Below, in pieces: positions 18,609-28,146 of a DNA stretch of 28,146 bases; the first letter of the stretch is position 1, and every line of letters starts with the position of its first letter. The notes under the pieces are model-generated. The model was not told where the DNA came from. It ran no database searches and saw only the letters and a list, made by a program, of their open reading frames with translations. The stretch comes from Stephanodiscus triporus. Lineage: Eukaryota > Bacillariophyta > Thalassiosirophyceae > Thalassiosirales > Thalassiosiraceae. The position numbers and the translations under genes are program-made. The DNA lies in assembly GCA_036939755.1 (NCBI GenBank), contig JALLAZ010000475.1, positions 1-28,146 of the forward strand, given 5' to 3'.

Positions 18609-19735
18609 TCTTCTTTTCCTCCGATTATCGTCTATCTCTCATCCATGCGTATTCCCTTTCAAATGGTTATCCTCTCCCGCCCTCCTTATTAAAAAAAAAG
18701 GTTCGCGAAATCCCATGGCAAGTATTCGAAGGAGGATCTCGACATTGAAGTTTCTCACAGGGTGCCGTTGACCCTATCCGACAAGACTGCGTTCTTCGCC
18801 GTGAAGTGCGTGAGGTTGGTATTCGACACCGGTGAGAGCGCGGACCGCCAGTCTTCTCGGGGGGATATCGTCGGGTTTGCTCTGCTGACTAAGCGGGATG
18901 GGTCCGATAGTGCCACTTACCATTTCCTTCCTTTTTACGCCCCCACCCACCCCAACATTATTTAAGCGACACTTTGGAATTTCGGATCGATCACCAAGGA
19001 GAAGATCCTCAACCGTGCCATCTTCCTTGAAACTATTGCCGCGATACCCGGTATGGTCGCCGCCATCATTCGCGTGAGTCGTTCCTCGTTTTGTGTTTGG
19101 TTTTCGCCGCGCGCTGTCTCGTTTACCATCCTTCCTCTTTTTTATGTCCATGCCATCTCCGCGAAAAGCACTTTCGCTCGTTGCGAAATATGTCCCGCGA
19201 CGGCGGCATGCTAAATATGTTCCTCGAGGAGGCCAACAACGAGCGCATGCACCTCCTGACATTCATCCGCATGAAGGAGCCCGGAACGGCATTCCGGGCG
19301 GCGGTAATCGGTGCGCAATTCGGATTCGGCGGATTCTTCCTAACCGCGTACATGATCAATCCCGCTTGGTGTCATCGCTTCGTCGGGTACGTCGAGGAGG
19401 AGGCGTGTCACACCTACACCAGGATACTCCGCGAGATGGAGGATGCGCCGCATGGGAGTGAACTCGCGAGGTGGAAGGACGAGGATGCTCCCAAGATCGC
19501 CAAGGGGTATTGGGCCCTGGGAGAGGACGGCACGATCTACGACGTCATGAAGGCCGTTCGGGCCGACGAGGCCGAGCACAGGGACGTCAACCACGCCGTG
19601 AGCGGCGTGCCGGACAACATGGTCAATCCGCTCTACGATCCGAGGCAGAAAATGGACGTCATGTTGAAGAAGTATGTCGAGGACATGATGGAGAAGGAGG
19701 CTAATAAGGACGCCGAGAGTCGTTTGAGGGCATGA
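17800..19735 (+). CDS. Alternative oxidase with an N-terminal EF-hand, four exons
   Basis: Exons are 17800-18569, 18701-18831, 18967-19073 and 19169-19735; introns are 131, 135 and 95 bp, all GT-AG, and all joins keep frame. The product is 524 residues. AOX passes electrons from ubiquinol to oxygen at the matrix face of the inner mitochondrial membrane, bypassing complexes III and IV. The di-iron ligands are all present: Glu322 in 'AIFLETIAAIPGM', Glu361 and His364 in 'LEEANNERMHLLT', the 'VEEEACHTY' Glu (412-414), and Glu470 and His473 in 'RADEAEHRDVNH'. Residues 153-164 (DRDMDGTIDAEE) form a textbook EF-hand loop, with a degenerate partner near 190-203. Both lie in exon 1, which reads on into the AOX N-terminal region. 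The first 40 residues are basic and hydroxylated, fitting import. A Ser run and an acidic/Gly run come from simple repeats. Intron 1 starts with a GT/GA microsatellite (18570-18608). Confidence 0.9.
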
Positions 19736-20227
19736 ACGCCTTATTTTGGCCATGGCTGAAATATCGATTTTCTCTCCCATCATCTGAAGGTAATAATATA
19801 AGTTTTGTTCCGCTGTGTACAGTGACTTAAACATCTTAAATTAGGAACAATGTTAGACTTGGGGGTTTTCCTTCCATCGTTCGCAGAGGCAGATATGTTT
19901 CTTATCTTCACAATTTACTTGAATGGTTGTTTAAGTATCTCGATGCGTTCACCTAGTACTCCCACCTATTTATAAGTAGATCAGTGATTAAATAGTGTCT
20001 TAACTCAGTTACTCAAGAGGATCACTTTACCTTTACTTCGGTTGATATGTGACCCGCAGAATAATTGTACTGCAACACATGTGACTTAATTTGCCCTGGT
20101 CCTCTCTCTGGGGTTTCGAACATACATACATATACTTCTATGAATACCGTTATTATAATGCGACGCAGTGACCGTCATTGATACGTCCAACGTTTCAATG
20201 ACTAACTGCTACATGGGGCGCAGTCGG
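19736..20227. other. Intergenic spacer between convergent AOX and MYB genes
   Basis: The spacer is AT-rich and has no frame with family motifs. It should hold the 3' ends of both transcripts. Nothing else was recognised. Confidence 0.5.
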
Positions 20228-23083
20228 TCAATCCTGCTCTCCTGTTAGGGACATGGAATTTTCGGATGCCTTAACAGCGCCTTGACTTAGATTGCCAATG
20301 GGTGATTGCCATGCATCGAAGTGATGCGTCGACAAATCCGTGTTGGTGGACTTCAAACGCTGGCGCAATGGACCGGAATCCGTAACCGCGGTGGCGAGGA
20401 CCTTGCTGCAATCATCATCTGTTCTCGGTGAAAGGACGTCCGAGAAGGAGAATGTTGTTTGTATTACCGGCACTTCGTTGTCTTGGACAGCATCCTTCTC
20501 TTCGTCTTCGTGCAGCTTGGGCAGGCAACGTGACAGTTCTTCCGTGGTGGGAAGTTTGGGACCGGTCCCCGAATCCTCTAAGAAGTCATCGAGCTTGCGA
20601 CTCGGCGTTTCGCCAAATGAGAAACTCTCGTTCAACATCTTCGCCTCCCACGATGGCGGCGCCTGCAGGGAATGCTGCACTGAGCCGGCGATGGCAGGAG
20701 TCATAGTCATGCCCTCCTTCATCATGACTGCCTCCATGTAATTGGGCGAGATAAATGGACTGAATGAGGAGAAGGCCGAGCCTGGAGCGTTGAGTACAGA
20801 CGATCTGACTCGCTCTGGCGTAGCGGCGGTATCCATGTGCAAATATTGGCCACCACTACCTGAGGCTGCCGCCTCCTCAGTCATCATCCTTGTGGCTGGC
20901 GAGAAGGGGTTGAAGACGACGGTTTCCAAACTCTCTCGCTGGGTCTTGGATGTGACGGGAGAAGGGCGGAGCTGCGGCCGGAGCAAGACCTTCTTCAAAG
21001 AACTGCCTGTAGAAGAAAGGCTGCCAATTGTGGAGGTTGCGATGTCATCAAATCCGAGACGAAATGGCGTCGCCGGTGGTTCCTTCCTTGCACTAAATAC
21101 GACGCTGCTGCTCATGGCACTGGAGGGCTCCTTAGGCGGCGGGGCCTTGTAGTCTTCGAGCAACTCGAGCACATTCTCCTTGTAGAAGCCTGGTAGCCTC
21201 GAGCGCTCGTTGTCGGAAAGATTCAGATCATTTAACGACTTGATCGGGCTCGAGCCGAAGTATTTAGCTGCACTCTCGGCCATCTTCCGACGCTCGACAG
21301 CGGATCGGTAAATGCCGTTCACGTAGCCACCCCGCAATGTCCGGCAAAATTCCAGTAATTCCTGCTGATCCTCGGCCGAGGCTTCGGGCAGGTCTTTCTC
21401 GGTGCTTCTTTTTGGTGCACTGCCGACGATAGTCCCCTTTCCGGTAGTTTTGCCCATCGGCGCCACGGCGGGCGAGAAAAGAGATTTCAAATGATCGGAC
21501 TTCCTCTTCTTTTTTGACGAGCATCCAGCGTCGCTCGGCGAGGTTACATTCCCCCGCGCACCCACCTTGATGTTGAGAGGGGTTGGGTTGATGCCGCTCC
21601 TGCCACTCGAGCCGATGTGACTTGCGGGCGCATGCCTAGCTGCTCTAAGGCACCCCTCAATGTCGTTCCCGATCAAGTATCGATCCTCCTTGTCCCTGAG
21701 CCTGTGCACACCGTCGATGTTCTTGCTGTACAGGTATTTTTCAACCTTGCGCTTCATACTGGAATTCCAGTGATTCTTGATGGCGTTGTCGGTTCGGCCG
21801 GGAAGGCGCTTGGCGATGTCAGCCCAGCGGTTTCCCGTGCCGTCCTGCTGGGATTGGAGGATAATGCGGTCCTCTTCCTCGGACCATGGGGCCTTGGAGA
21901 TTTGCGGGTTGAGGTGATTGTGCCATCGCTCTCGACATTGCTTGCCAATCCGCCCTATGAAGGCAGATGTTTGTGTGGGGAAAGTGGGATGGGCAGTATT
22001 ATTGTGTGATGTTAGCAACTCCAAAGCAGTGCCCACGTGAAAAACTTATTCATTCAAGGTAAGGGCAAGAAAACTCACCTGGCAGTTCGCTCGCGATCTG
22101 GCTCCATTTCTTGGGACCATGGGTTTGGACCAACTCCATGACCTTCCTGTCCTCCTCGTCTGTCCACGGCCCCTTCGACGCGCCCGCCTTCTCCGCCCCG
22201 CCCTTGGCGGCGCCACGTAGCTTGGTATAACGCCTCATGCACTCGGCGGGTTTGCGAGTGTAGGCGTTGGGGTTCGACTTGGGATGCTCGACCTTGTTCG
22301 CGTGGAGTTTGTCGGAGACCGTCGTCCAGTGTATGTCTCGGATTTGTTCCGGTAAGATTTGTGGCATGCATGCGATTTTGGGATGCAAGAATTGAACTAT
22401 TTCGCGAAGTTGTTCGTCCTGTGAATTTTTCGCGTGAGAGGGGGAAGAGAGAGAAGAATGCGTTCGTGTTGAGTTAAGCCCTAACTTGTGCGGGATGGCA
22501 GCAATAAAATTCTCGTTCTCACCTCGTTCTCGGTCCACCGAGGAGGACGACTCGACAACGACGGGGGCGACTTCAAACTTCCCTCTTTAATACTCGATGG
22601 CGACGACGACGGCGGCGGCTGCTTCTTTCCCGACGTCGGCACCGCGTTCGACTTCCGGTGCGATGCCGGTGATGTGATCATGATGGGAGGGATCATACCC
22701 CGCTGTCCTCCGTGTCGCGTGACCATGGATTGATGTTGTTGAATTATTTCCAATTGCGGGGGATGGTGGTGAGGAGGCAGCGGCGGCGGCATGGGATAGT
22801 GATGACGTCCATGAATGCCCGGCGGAGGCGCGAAAACGCCGTGCGGCGCTTGGTGCTGCGTGACCATTCGCGCCATGGGAGGGCCTCTGCCGGCCGCCAT
22901 CCCCGGAATGCGAGGATTAATTCCAAGCGCGGCCGGCGTGGAAGGCTGATGGGCCGCGGACATGGATGCTGCCGACGCTCGCTGAGGAGGGGGGGGCTGC
23001 GTTCCTCTTCTGGCAGTTGCCTCGCCTGATGAGTTGAATAGGTGGAGCGGCCTGTCACCGCCACCCGCTGGCTCTCCGCTCAT
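20228..23083 (-). CDS. Three-repeat MYB transcription factor (MYB3R/c-Myb type), three exons
   Basis: Exons are 23083-22523, 22418-22079 and 21954-20228; introns are 104 and 124 bp, GT-AG. The product is 875 residues. R2 spans about 269-315 ('[20 protein letters not shown]', then '[12 protein letters not shown]') and R3 about 316-362 ('[17 protein letters not shown]', then '[19 protein letters not shown]'); both keep the three Trp-type positions that contact DNA. Introns fall inside R1 and R2. R1 is divergent: '[19 protein letters not shown]' opens it and '[15 protein letters not shown]' closes it, with an enlarged middle. In plants and animals such proteins bind AACNG sites and control cell-cycle genes; the diatom target is unknown. 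The N-terminal 180 residues are Pro/His-rich and disordered, and the long C-terminus is Ser/Thr-rich with several Ser/Thr-Pro sites. An in-frame stop precedes the chosen ATG. Confidence 0.88.
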
Positions 23084-25236
23084 GGCCAGAAGTTGTTGCC
23101 TAGATTCTCTCTCTTTGATATGTGTAGGCCCTATCTATTGGAATCGACTGGACTAGAGGGACGCCTGCTGAAGAACAAATAATGGTGAGTCGTCTGGGAA
23201 TACAATCATGAGTCTACCCCTGTGTAAAAGTCGAAAGACAAGTCAAGTTGTCTCGCGTCGGTCGAGCCTTTTGAATGGCAAATTGACAGGAAAGACCAAC
23301 CAGACTCTTGGCAATACGATTGACGACGATACACACACAAAACACAAAGCCATCGCACCAAAAACGGCCGGCCCCTAATAATGGCATCCATTTACGACCC
23401 CGACAAACAAACGCACCGATGATGGACCGACCCGAACCACTGATAGCGCATGCACCAGGGCAAAAATACTCCTTTATTACTAAAAGAAGGCTGTGCGCCA
23501 AACAAAATCGCTAAATGGTTCAAACTTGGGGACGAACCCCGCCTAGCCTTCCCTCCGCACTTGCGCATAATATTATCGTACCTGGCGCTGTCGGTTCAAA
23601 TCTCACGCTAACTTCTGCCACTCGCTGATCGATTCATTCAAATCGGGGAACCCCCAGTTGGATTGTGGTATGTCGTTACCTACGGCAGCGTTCGGTATAG
23701 ATTCCACAGTAGGGTGATTCAATTCAAATAGTTGACCGTTGACATGTGTCCTGATCTTGGCTTGGCGGCAACCACAACGAGTCGTTTTGAATGAAAGTTA
23801 CACCCGAAAGCCACTTTGGAAGAAAGAGACCTTGGCGCCAACGACCTTCCTGTTTTATTCGCATTATTTTTATTCGACCGGGGGTTGAAGACGTCCTTGG
23901 GGTGCATATTTAAGAGATAGCAATGTTGCCCACGTAGAGTATGGTACCTCTAGTACTAGAATCCTCCCAAAGTTGGAGTACCCAATCTAACCGTTCGTCA
24001 CTTTTCCCCCCACGCGAAGATTATTATTTTTTGTTCGAAATCCAGGAAAGAATTCGAACCCAACGCTGTCTCGCGGTCAAGCGACAAGAAATCACATTTC
24101 CCTTCCCAAAGGGCACGACATGAGACCTCCACCTCTCTGTTTTTCAAATCGTGTATCGTACTACAAACCATATTGTATTATAATGGTCGGTAGCTGTCGG
24201 TAGGTTGAAGTGAAATAATAGAGAGAGAGAGTAAGGAGTCCTTGGCCTCTATCTAGCCGGCCACCGCCTCGTCCGGCCGGTTATTGGAGCTGCGCGGTCG
24301 GTTCGTCATCGGTAGATGGCATAATTGAGATGTACACTATGCCGGTTGCCGTCTACGTTGGTGGGGGGCATAATCGCTGCTTGACTGCGTTCCCCCCCGC
24401 CCATGTGTATCCAATGAGGATTGTGGCAAAAGTCCCATCGGCCTCGAATGTAATTGATGAATCTTTACGACGGAGATCTCTCCATCTAAACCCACGCGGG
24501 ATGTCCGACGACTGAGAGATCTACTCAACGAAGGCCGTGCTCGATTTAAAGAAACGAATTCAAGAATCGACGAAAATATCTCTTCCGTCTACAAAAATGC
24601 CGTGTCCCTCCCTCAAATTTACAAAAGAGTGTAAGGGTAAACAATGCAACAAAAACATCCCATCGAATGACTTCGACTCCATCGTTTGATTCTCTCTGTC
24701 AAAAAAAGGTGGTTTCTTGTCGTGATGAAAAGAAAAATGGAAATGGAGAACTTACACATACATTGGAGTTGTTTCGTTCGGACGCAGGCTTCTAATCCGA
24801 GGGAAAAACCTGGACCTGTAAAAGTCTACTCAGGAAAACCTTGCACGATACCGAAAAAATTAATTACAACAATGCGATTAAAAAAATATCCTGCAAACTC
24901 TGAGATGACTCCCAACAATGTCCTGGGAAATCTCTGACGATCCATGATCGAGGGTTGAGAACGATAGACTGGCAAACCGTGATGAATTAATTAAGTACAT
25001 ATGCCGACTTTATAATAATAATGAGCTGAAGAATTTACAATCTGTCTGATCTGCTAACATCATATGTTTTGTAAGATGATATTCATCATATTTTTCCCAT
25101 ACCCAAAATTGTGCGCTTCAGAGGGAGGTATCGTAGCCATTTTCATAATACTGACCCTCTTTTACAAATGTTGTGTTTGCCGCCCTTCCTCCTTGTCATG
25201 TCCTGTGTAGTGGGATCCGTGGGGGATATAATTTGC
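23084..25236. other. Gene-poor region upstream of the MYB gene
   Basis: No frame longer than about 95 codons and none with a family motif. The first few hundred bases should contain the MYB promoter. A short GA microsatellite lies at about 24219-24231. T-arm-like words (ggttcaaatct near 23594; ggttcgaatt on the minus strand near 24050) do not extend into tRNA cloverleaves. Confidence 0.5.
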
Positions 25237-25379
25237 TTTGGGGGGGGGGCCAAATTTTGGGGGGGGAGAAAACCCTCCATGAGCGCAGGGAGCCTCATTG
25301 TTACCCCACTTTTTTAAACCTTCCTGCGTGCAGGGAAGGCTTTCTTTCTCCCCCCCTCAACCTTCTTCCCCCCCCAAAC
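25237..25379. repeat. G-rich/C-rich inverted repeat
   Basis: The left arm 25237-25270 holds two long G runs split by ccaaatttt. The right arm 25347-25379 is a partly complementary pair of C runs split by tcaaccttctt. Between them are two smaller stems (ccctccatgagcgcaggg and ccttcctgcgtgcagggaagg). The whole could fold back on itself. The G runs could also form quadruplexes. Confidence 0.55.
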
Positions 25380-26276
25380 CAGACTTAATCCTCCCACTGG
25401 TCCTCTGCACATTACTACAAATGATGTCAATCCTAAGAACAATAGTAAACTCTATCCTACTTTTCCTCTCAAGACCATGCCCTTCATCATCATGGGGTAG
25501 TGCCTGAGCTGCAAATGTGCCAGCCAAACATCACCCGAAATTGCAACTAGTAATTAATTGTCACCAAATATCAGCTGCCAAGGCCCTGAACATGTCCAAG
25601 TGACATTGCAGTCCAAGTGAACAGGAGGCCAAAAAGAAGGACAAATGCAATGTTATGGTTATGCGTACTATGTGCCGTAGAGTTGTTGACATCAAAAATG
25701 CTCAGGCATTGGGCATTGAGGTATGACTATAGCGGTGAAGTGCTCCAGGTATTCAGTCGAGAGTAGCCAAGCTATGCAGACATTCAGTCCCAAGTAGCAT
25801 TTGGTAGGTCTGTCTGTCCCACAGCCAGAATAAGACCGCATTCTCTCTCCTCCTCACATTTTCTTCAGAACTCGAAACTCTTTCCAAGAGGAGCACTCCA
25901 AGTGACACTCTTCCCCTCTTTTCAAGCAAGCAAACCAAGATCAATGACACTTGCATTCATGTTTTATCAAACATTCATAATTTTTTCATAGCCCATAATC
26001 AATTGATACCCAATCTCAAAAGCCTAAGAAAGTATTATCGCTGCAATGACCGTTATCATAACTGACAACTAGCAGACTATTCATTGATTCATCATTGCAT
26101 TGATCTAAATAATCTTATTATGATGATACTTTTTCAAGATTTGAATATGACAATTAAGACCTGTTGTTGCATACAGGATACTTGATGAATGTTGAAAGCT
26201 TTGGCACCAGCAGGAGTGAGGCCCAACTCCAACACTATTAAACATGATGGTAGAATTACTGCTATTTAGGGAGTAC
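25380..26276. other. AT-rich spacer without genes
   Basis: Only short frames of no recognised family. I see no RNA gene and no clear repeat until the outlying satellite copy begins at about 26277. Confidence 0.5.
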
Positions 26277-26456
26277 CACTTACAGTGGTAACTGAGTGAT
26301 GATGGATCCATATGCCCATCCACAGTATAAGAAGAAGCAGGTTGTTAAACACCTGACACCTGATACATGTCTGCCATGGATATATGATTGATTCTGGTTG
26401 GGTCTCAAGACACAGGCACTACATAGCACAAAGTAACAGTAACAACATGGTTTGTG
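26277..26456. repeat. Outlying, diverged copy of the 205-bp satellite unit
   Basis: The segment shares the satellite's internal order: cacttacagtggtaactgag, gatggatccatatgcccatc, a 'cacagtataag' variant, tatatgattgattctggttg, and a closing aacaacatggtttgtg. It is in the same orientation as the main array but is more diverged. It lacks the last 35-40 bp of the unit, where unrelated sequence begins. Confidence 0.75.
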
Positions 26457-27167
26457 TTTGGAATCACTCCCTTCAACTGCGCCACCTCCAACGCCTCATC
26501 ATCATGGATGTGCATGTGGTGCATTGCGCTCCCCCCCCCTGCCATCTTCTCCATCAACCCTCGCCTTGCTTCCTTGCCCCACCTCTCCTCGTTGGGTCCT
26601 CCCAAGTATTCATCGTTGGTTGATTTTTATTTTGAAGGGCGGGCGGAGAGAGCGCAATGATTTTATCATTGCTTGCGCTCGTGCTCCCTTGCCCCCCAAC
26701 CCCATCCCCCATCTTACCCCTATCCTCTCATCACTCCCAATTAATTTGATTGTTGTATTTTCAAGGGCGGGCACAGCGCCACCTCATCTTGCTTCTCGTG
26801 TCACCCGGACTGGTCATCGTCGCACTTCATATCATAATCGTTATAAAAAAAACAAGATTTTTTGTTGTGCGTGCAATTTCAGCGGGGGGGAACACTAACA
26901 AAAAATTGGGTGATGTTAAAACATCACAAAGGGAATTTCTGATATTTTTACATCTTGCCAAAGTCAATGATGTAGGGTTCAGAAATCCTCCATGGTCTCG
27001 ACGACTTTGGTGGTGATTTGGATAGGCGCGTTGAGGGGGGCGCGATATCAAAAATTGGCAAGGTCAGATTTTTCATGCACGGTCTGGCCATATCACCACC
27101 CAGATTTTTGAGAGAGCTATCCCGCCAGAATTTTCTGAAAAAAAATGCTGGAGCCCCTAATCTGGGT
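26457..27167. other. Non-satellite segment of about 710 bp between satellite copies
   Basis: This segment is unlike the flanking units and sits where the array should continue, so it looks inserted or substituted. It contains attttgaagggcgggc (26629-26644) and a close copy attttcaagggcgggc (26757-26772), a perfect 8-bp stem gcaatgat/atcattgc (26654-26672), and C-rich tracts. No terminal inverted repeats or coding motifs were recognised. Confidence 0.5.
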
Positions 27168-28146
27168 CTGGGTCAACACTTGCAATGGTAACAGAGTGAT
27201 GACGGATCCATATGCCCATGCACAGCATATGAAGGTTGATGTCAAATACCTGATATATGTCTTCCTCCATGGACATTTGATTGATTCTGGTTGGGTCCCA
27301 AGCCTAAATTACTGCATAGTAACAACATGGATTAAGGCTGTGAAAAAGCTGTGACCCAGGTTTTTGATTGAATTCCAACATCTGGGTCAACACTTGCAAT
27401 GGTAACAAAGTGATGACAGATCCATTTGCCCATCCACAGCATATGAAGGTTGGTATTAAGCACCTGATATATGTTGCCCATGTGTATATATGATTGATTC
27501 TGGTTGGATCCCAAGCCTGAATCAGTGCATAACAATATGGTTTGTGGCCAAGCTGTGACCCAGGATTTTGGTTGAATTCCAACATCTGGGTCAACACCTG
27601 CAATGGTAAAGGAGAGATGATGGATCTATATGCCCATCCACAGCATATGAAGGTTGTCAAACACTTGATATATGCTGGCCATGGATGTATGATTGATTTT
27701 GGTTGGGTCATAAGCCTGAATCAGTGCATAACAACATGGTTCGGGGCTGTGGCCAAGCTGTGACCCAGGATTTCGGTTGAATTCCAACATCTGGGTGAAC
27801 ACTTGCAGTGGTAACGGAGTAATGACGGATCCATATTCAATATGCCCATCCACAGCATATGAAGGTTGTCAAGAACACCTGATAAATGCCTTCTATGGAC
27901 ATGTGATTGATTCTGGTTGGGTCCCAAGCCTGAATCAGTGCATATCAATATGGTTTGTGGCCAAGCTGTGACCCAGGATTTCGGTTGAATTCCAACATCT
28001 GGGTCAACACTTGCAATGGTAATGGAGTGATGATGGATCCATATGCCCATCCACAGCATATGAAGGTTGTCAAACACCTGATATATGTCATCCATGGATG
28101 TATGATTGATTTTGGTTGGGTCATAAGCCTGAATCAGTGCATAACA
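27168..28146. repeat. Tandem satellite array, unit about 205 bp, open at the right edge
   Basis: The word ctggg-t-(c/g)aac that opens each unit recurs at 27168, 27382, 27586, 27791 and 27999, giving periods of 214, 204, 205 and 208 bp: four full units and part of a fifth. Each unit has ggatccatatgcccatccac, an internal pair of catatg sites, tatgattgattctggttggg, and a gtgacccagg near its end (27351, 27555, 27760, 27968). The units differ by point changes and small indels. Frames reading through it are repeats of one another and are not genes. Confidence 0.92.

Noticed and set aside
23570..23625. Possible tRNA T-arm (ggttcaaatct)
   Set aside because: No matching acceptor stem or A box upstream; cannot fold as a cloverleaf.
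24040..24130. Possible minus-strand tRNA (ggttcgaatt)
   Set aside because: The B-box-like word is not supported by an acceptor stem or D-arm at the right distance.
27304..28095. Minus-strand ORFs of 67-135 codons
   Set aside because: They are translations of the satellite units, each unit giving variants of the same peptide.

Overview
The window looks like nuclear DNA of a stramenopile alga, most likely a diatom. Five lines point that way: short GT-AG introns (79-205 bp) inside otherwise compact genes; a DUF6824 ('DVLCGRGG') protein, a family greatly expanded in diatoms; a TrmK-like methyltransferase relic of the kind I associate with diatoms; a DIRS-type retrotransposon; and mixed GC-rich exons with AT-richer spacers. 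No prokaryotic operon, rRNA, CRISPR array or convincing tRNA gene was seen.

Layout from left to right. (1) 1-1568: two facing fragments of LINE-type retrotransposons, a reverse transcriptase tail (+) and an endonuclease domain (-) broken by one in-frame TAG. (2) 2620-6400: a divergent pair, a two-exon DUF6824 gene (-) and a two-exon succinate-semialdehyde dehydrogenase gene (+). (3) 6597-8583: two decayed genes set head to head, guanylate kinase (-) and a TrmK-like tRNA methyltransferase (+). Both lack recognisable 5' halves, and palindrome-rich repeats occupy the space between them. (4) 8694-9796: a three-exon Rab7-like GTPase (-). (5) About 9950-17360: a DIRS-like tyrosine-recombinase retrotransposon on the minus strand with intact ORFs: small basic ORF, gag-like, RT/RNase H, tyrosine recombinase. 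The gag and RT frames are the same and are separated by a single UGA. (6) 17800-19735: a four-exon alternative oxidase (+) whose first exon adds an EF-hand. (7) 20228-23083: a three-exon three-repeat MYB factor (-). (8) 23084-28146: gene-poor DNA ending in a tandem satellite of about 205 bp that runs off the window.

The host genes are ordinary single-copy eukaryotic functions (GABA/succinate metabolism, late-endosomal traffic, respiratory bypass, transcription) and do not form a pathway cluster. SSADH and AOX are both expected in mitochondria, but nothing in the sequence shows co-regulation. The most unusual items are the EF-hand/AOX fusion, the one-stop gag-RT junction with an extra AT-hook ORF in the DIRS element, and the paired 5' truncation of the guanylate kinase and TrmK genes around a palindrome cluster. 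Exon joins were chosen by eye from GT-AG sites, frame and family motifs; transcripts would settle them.
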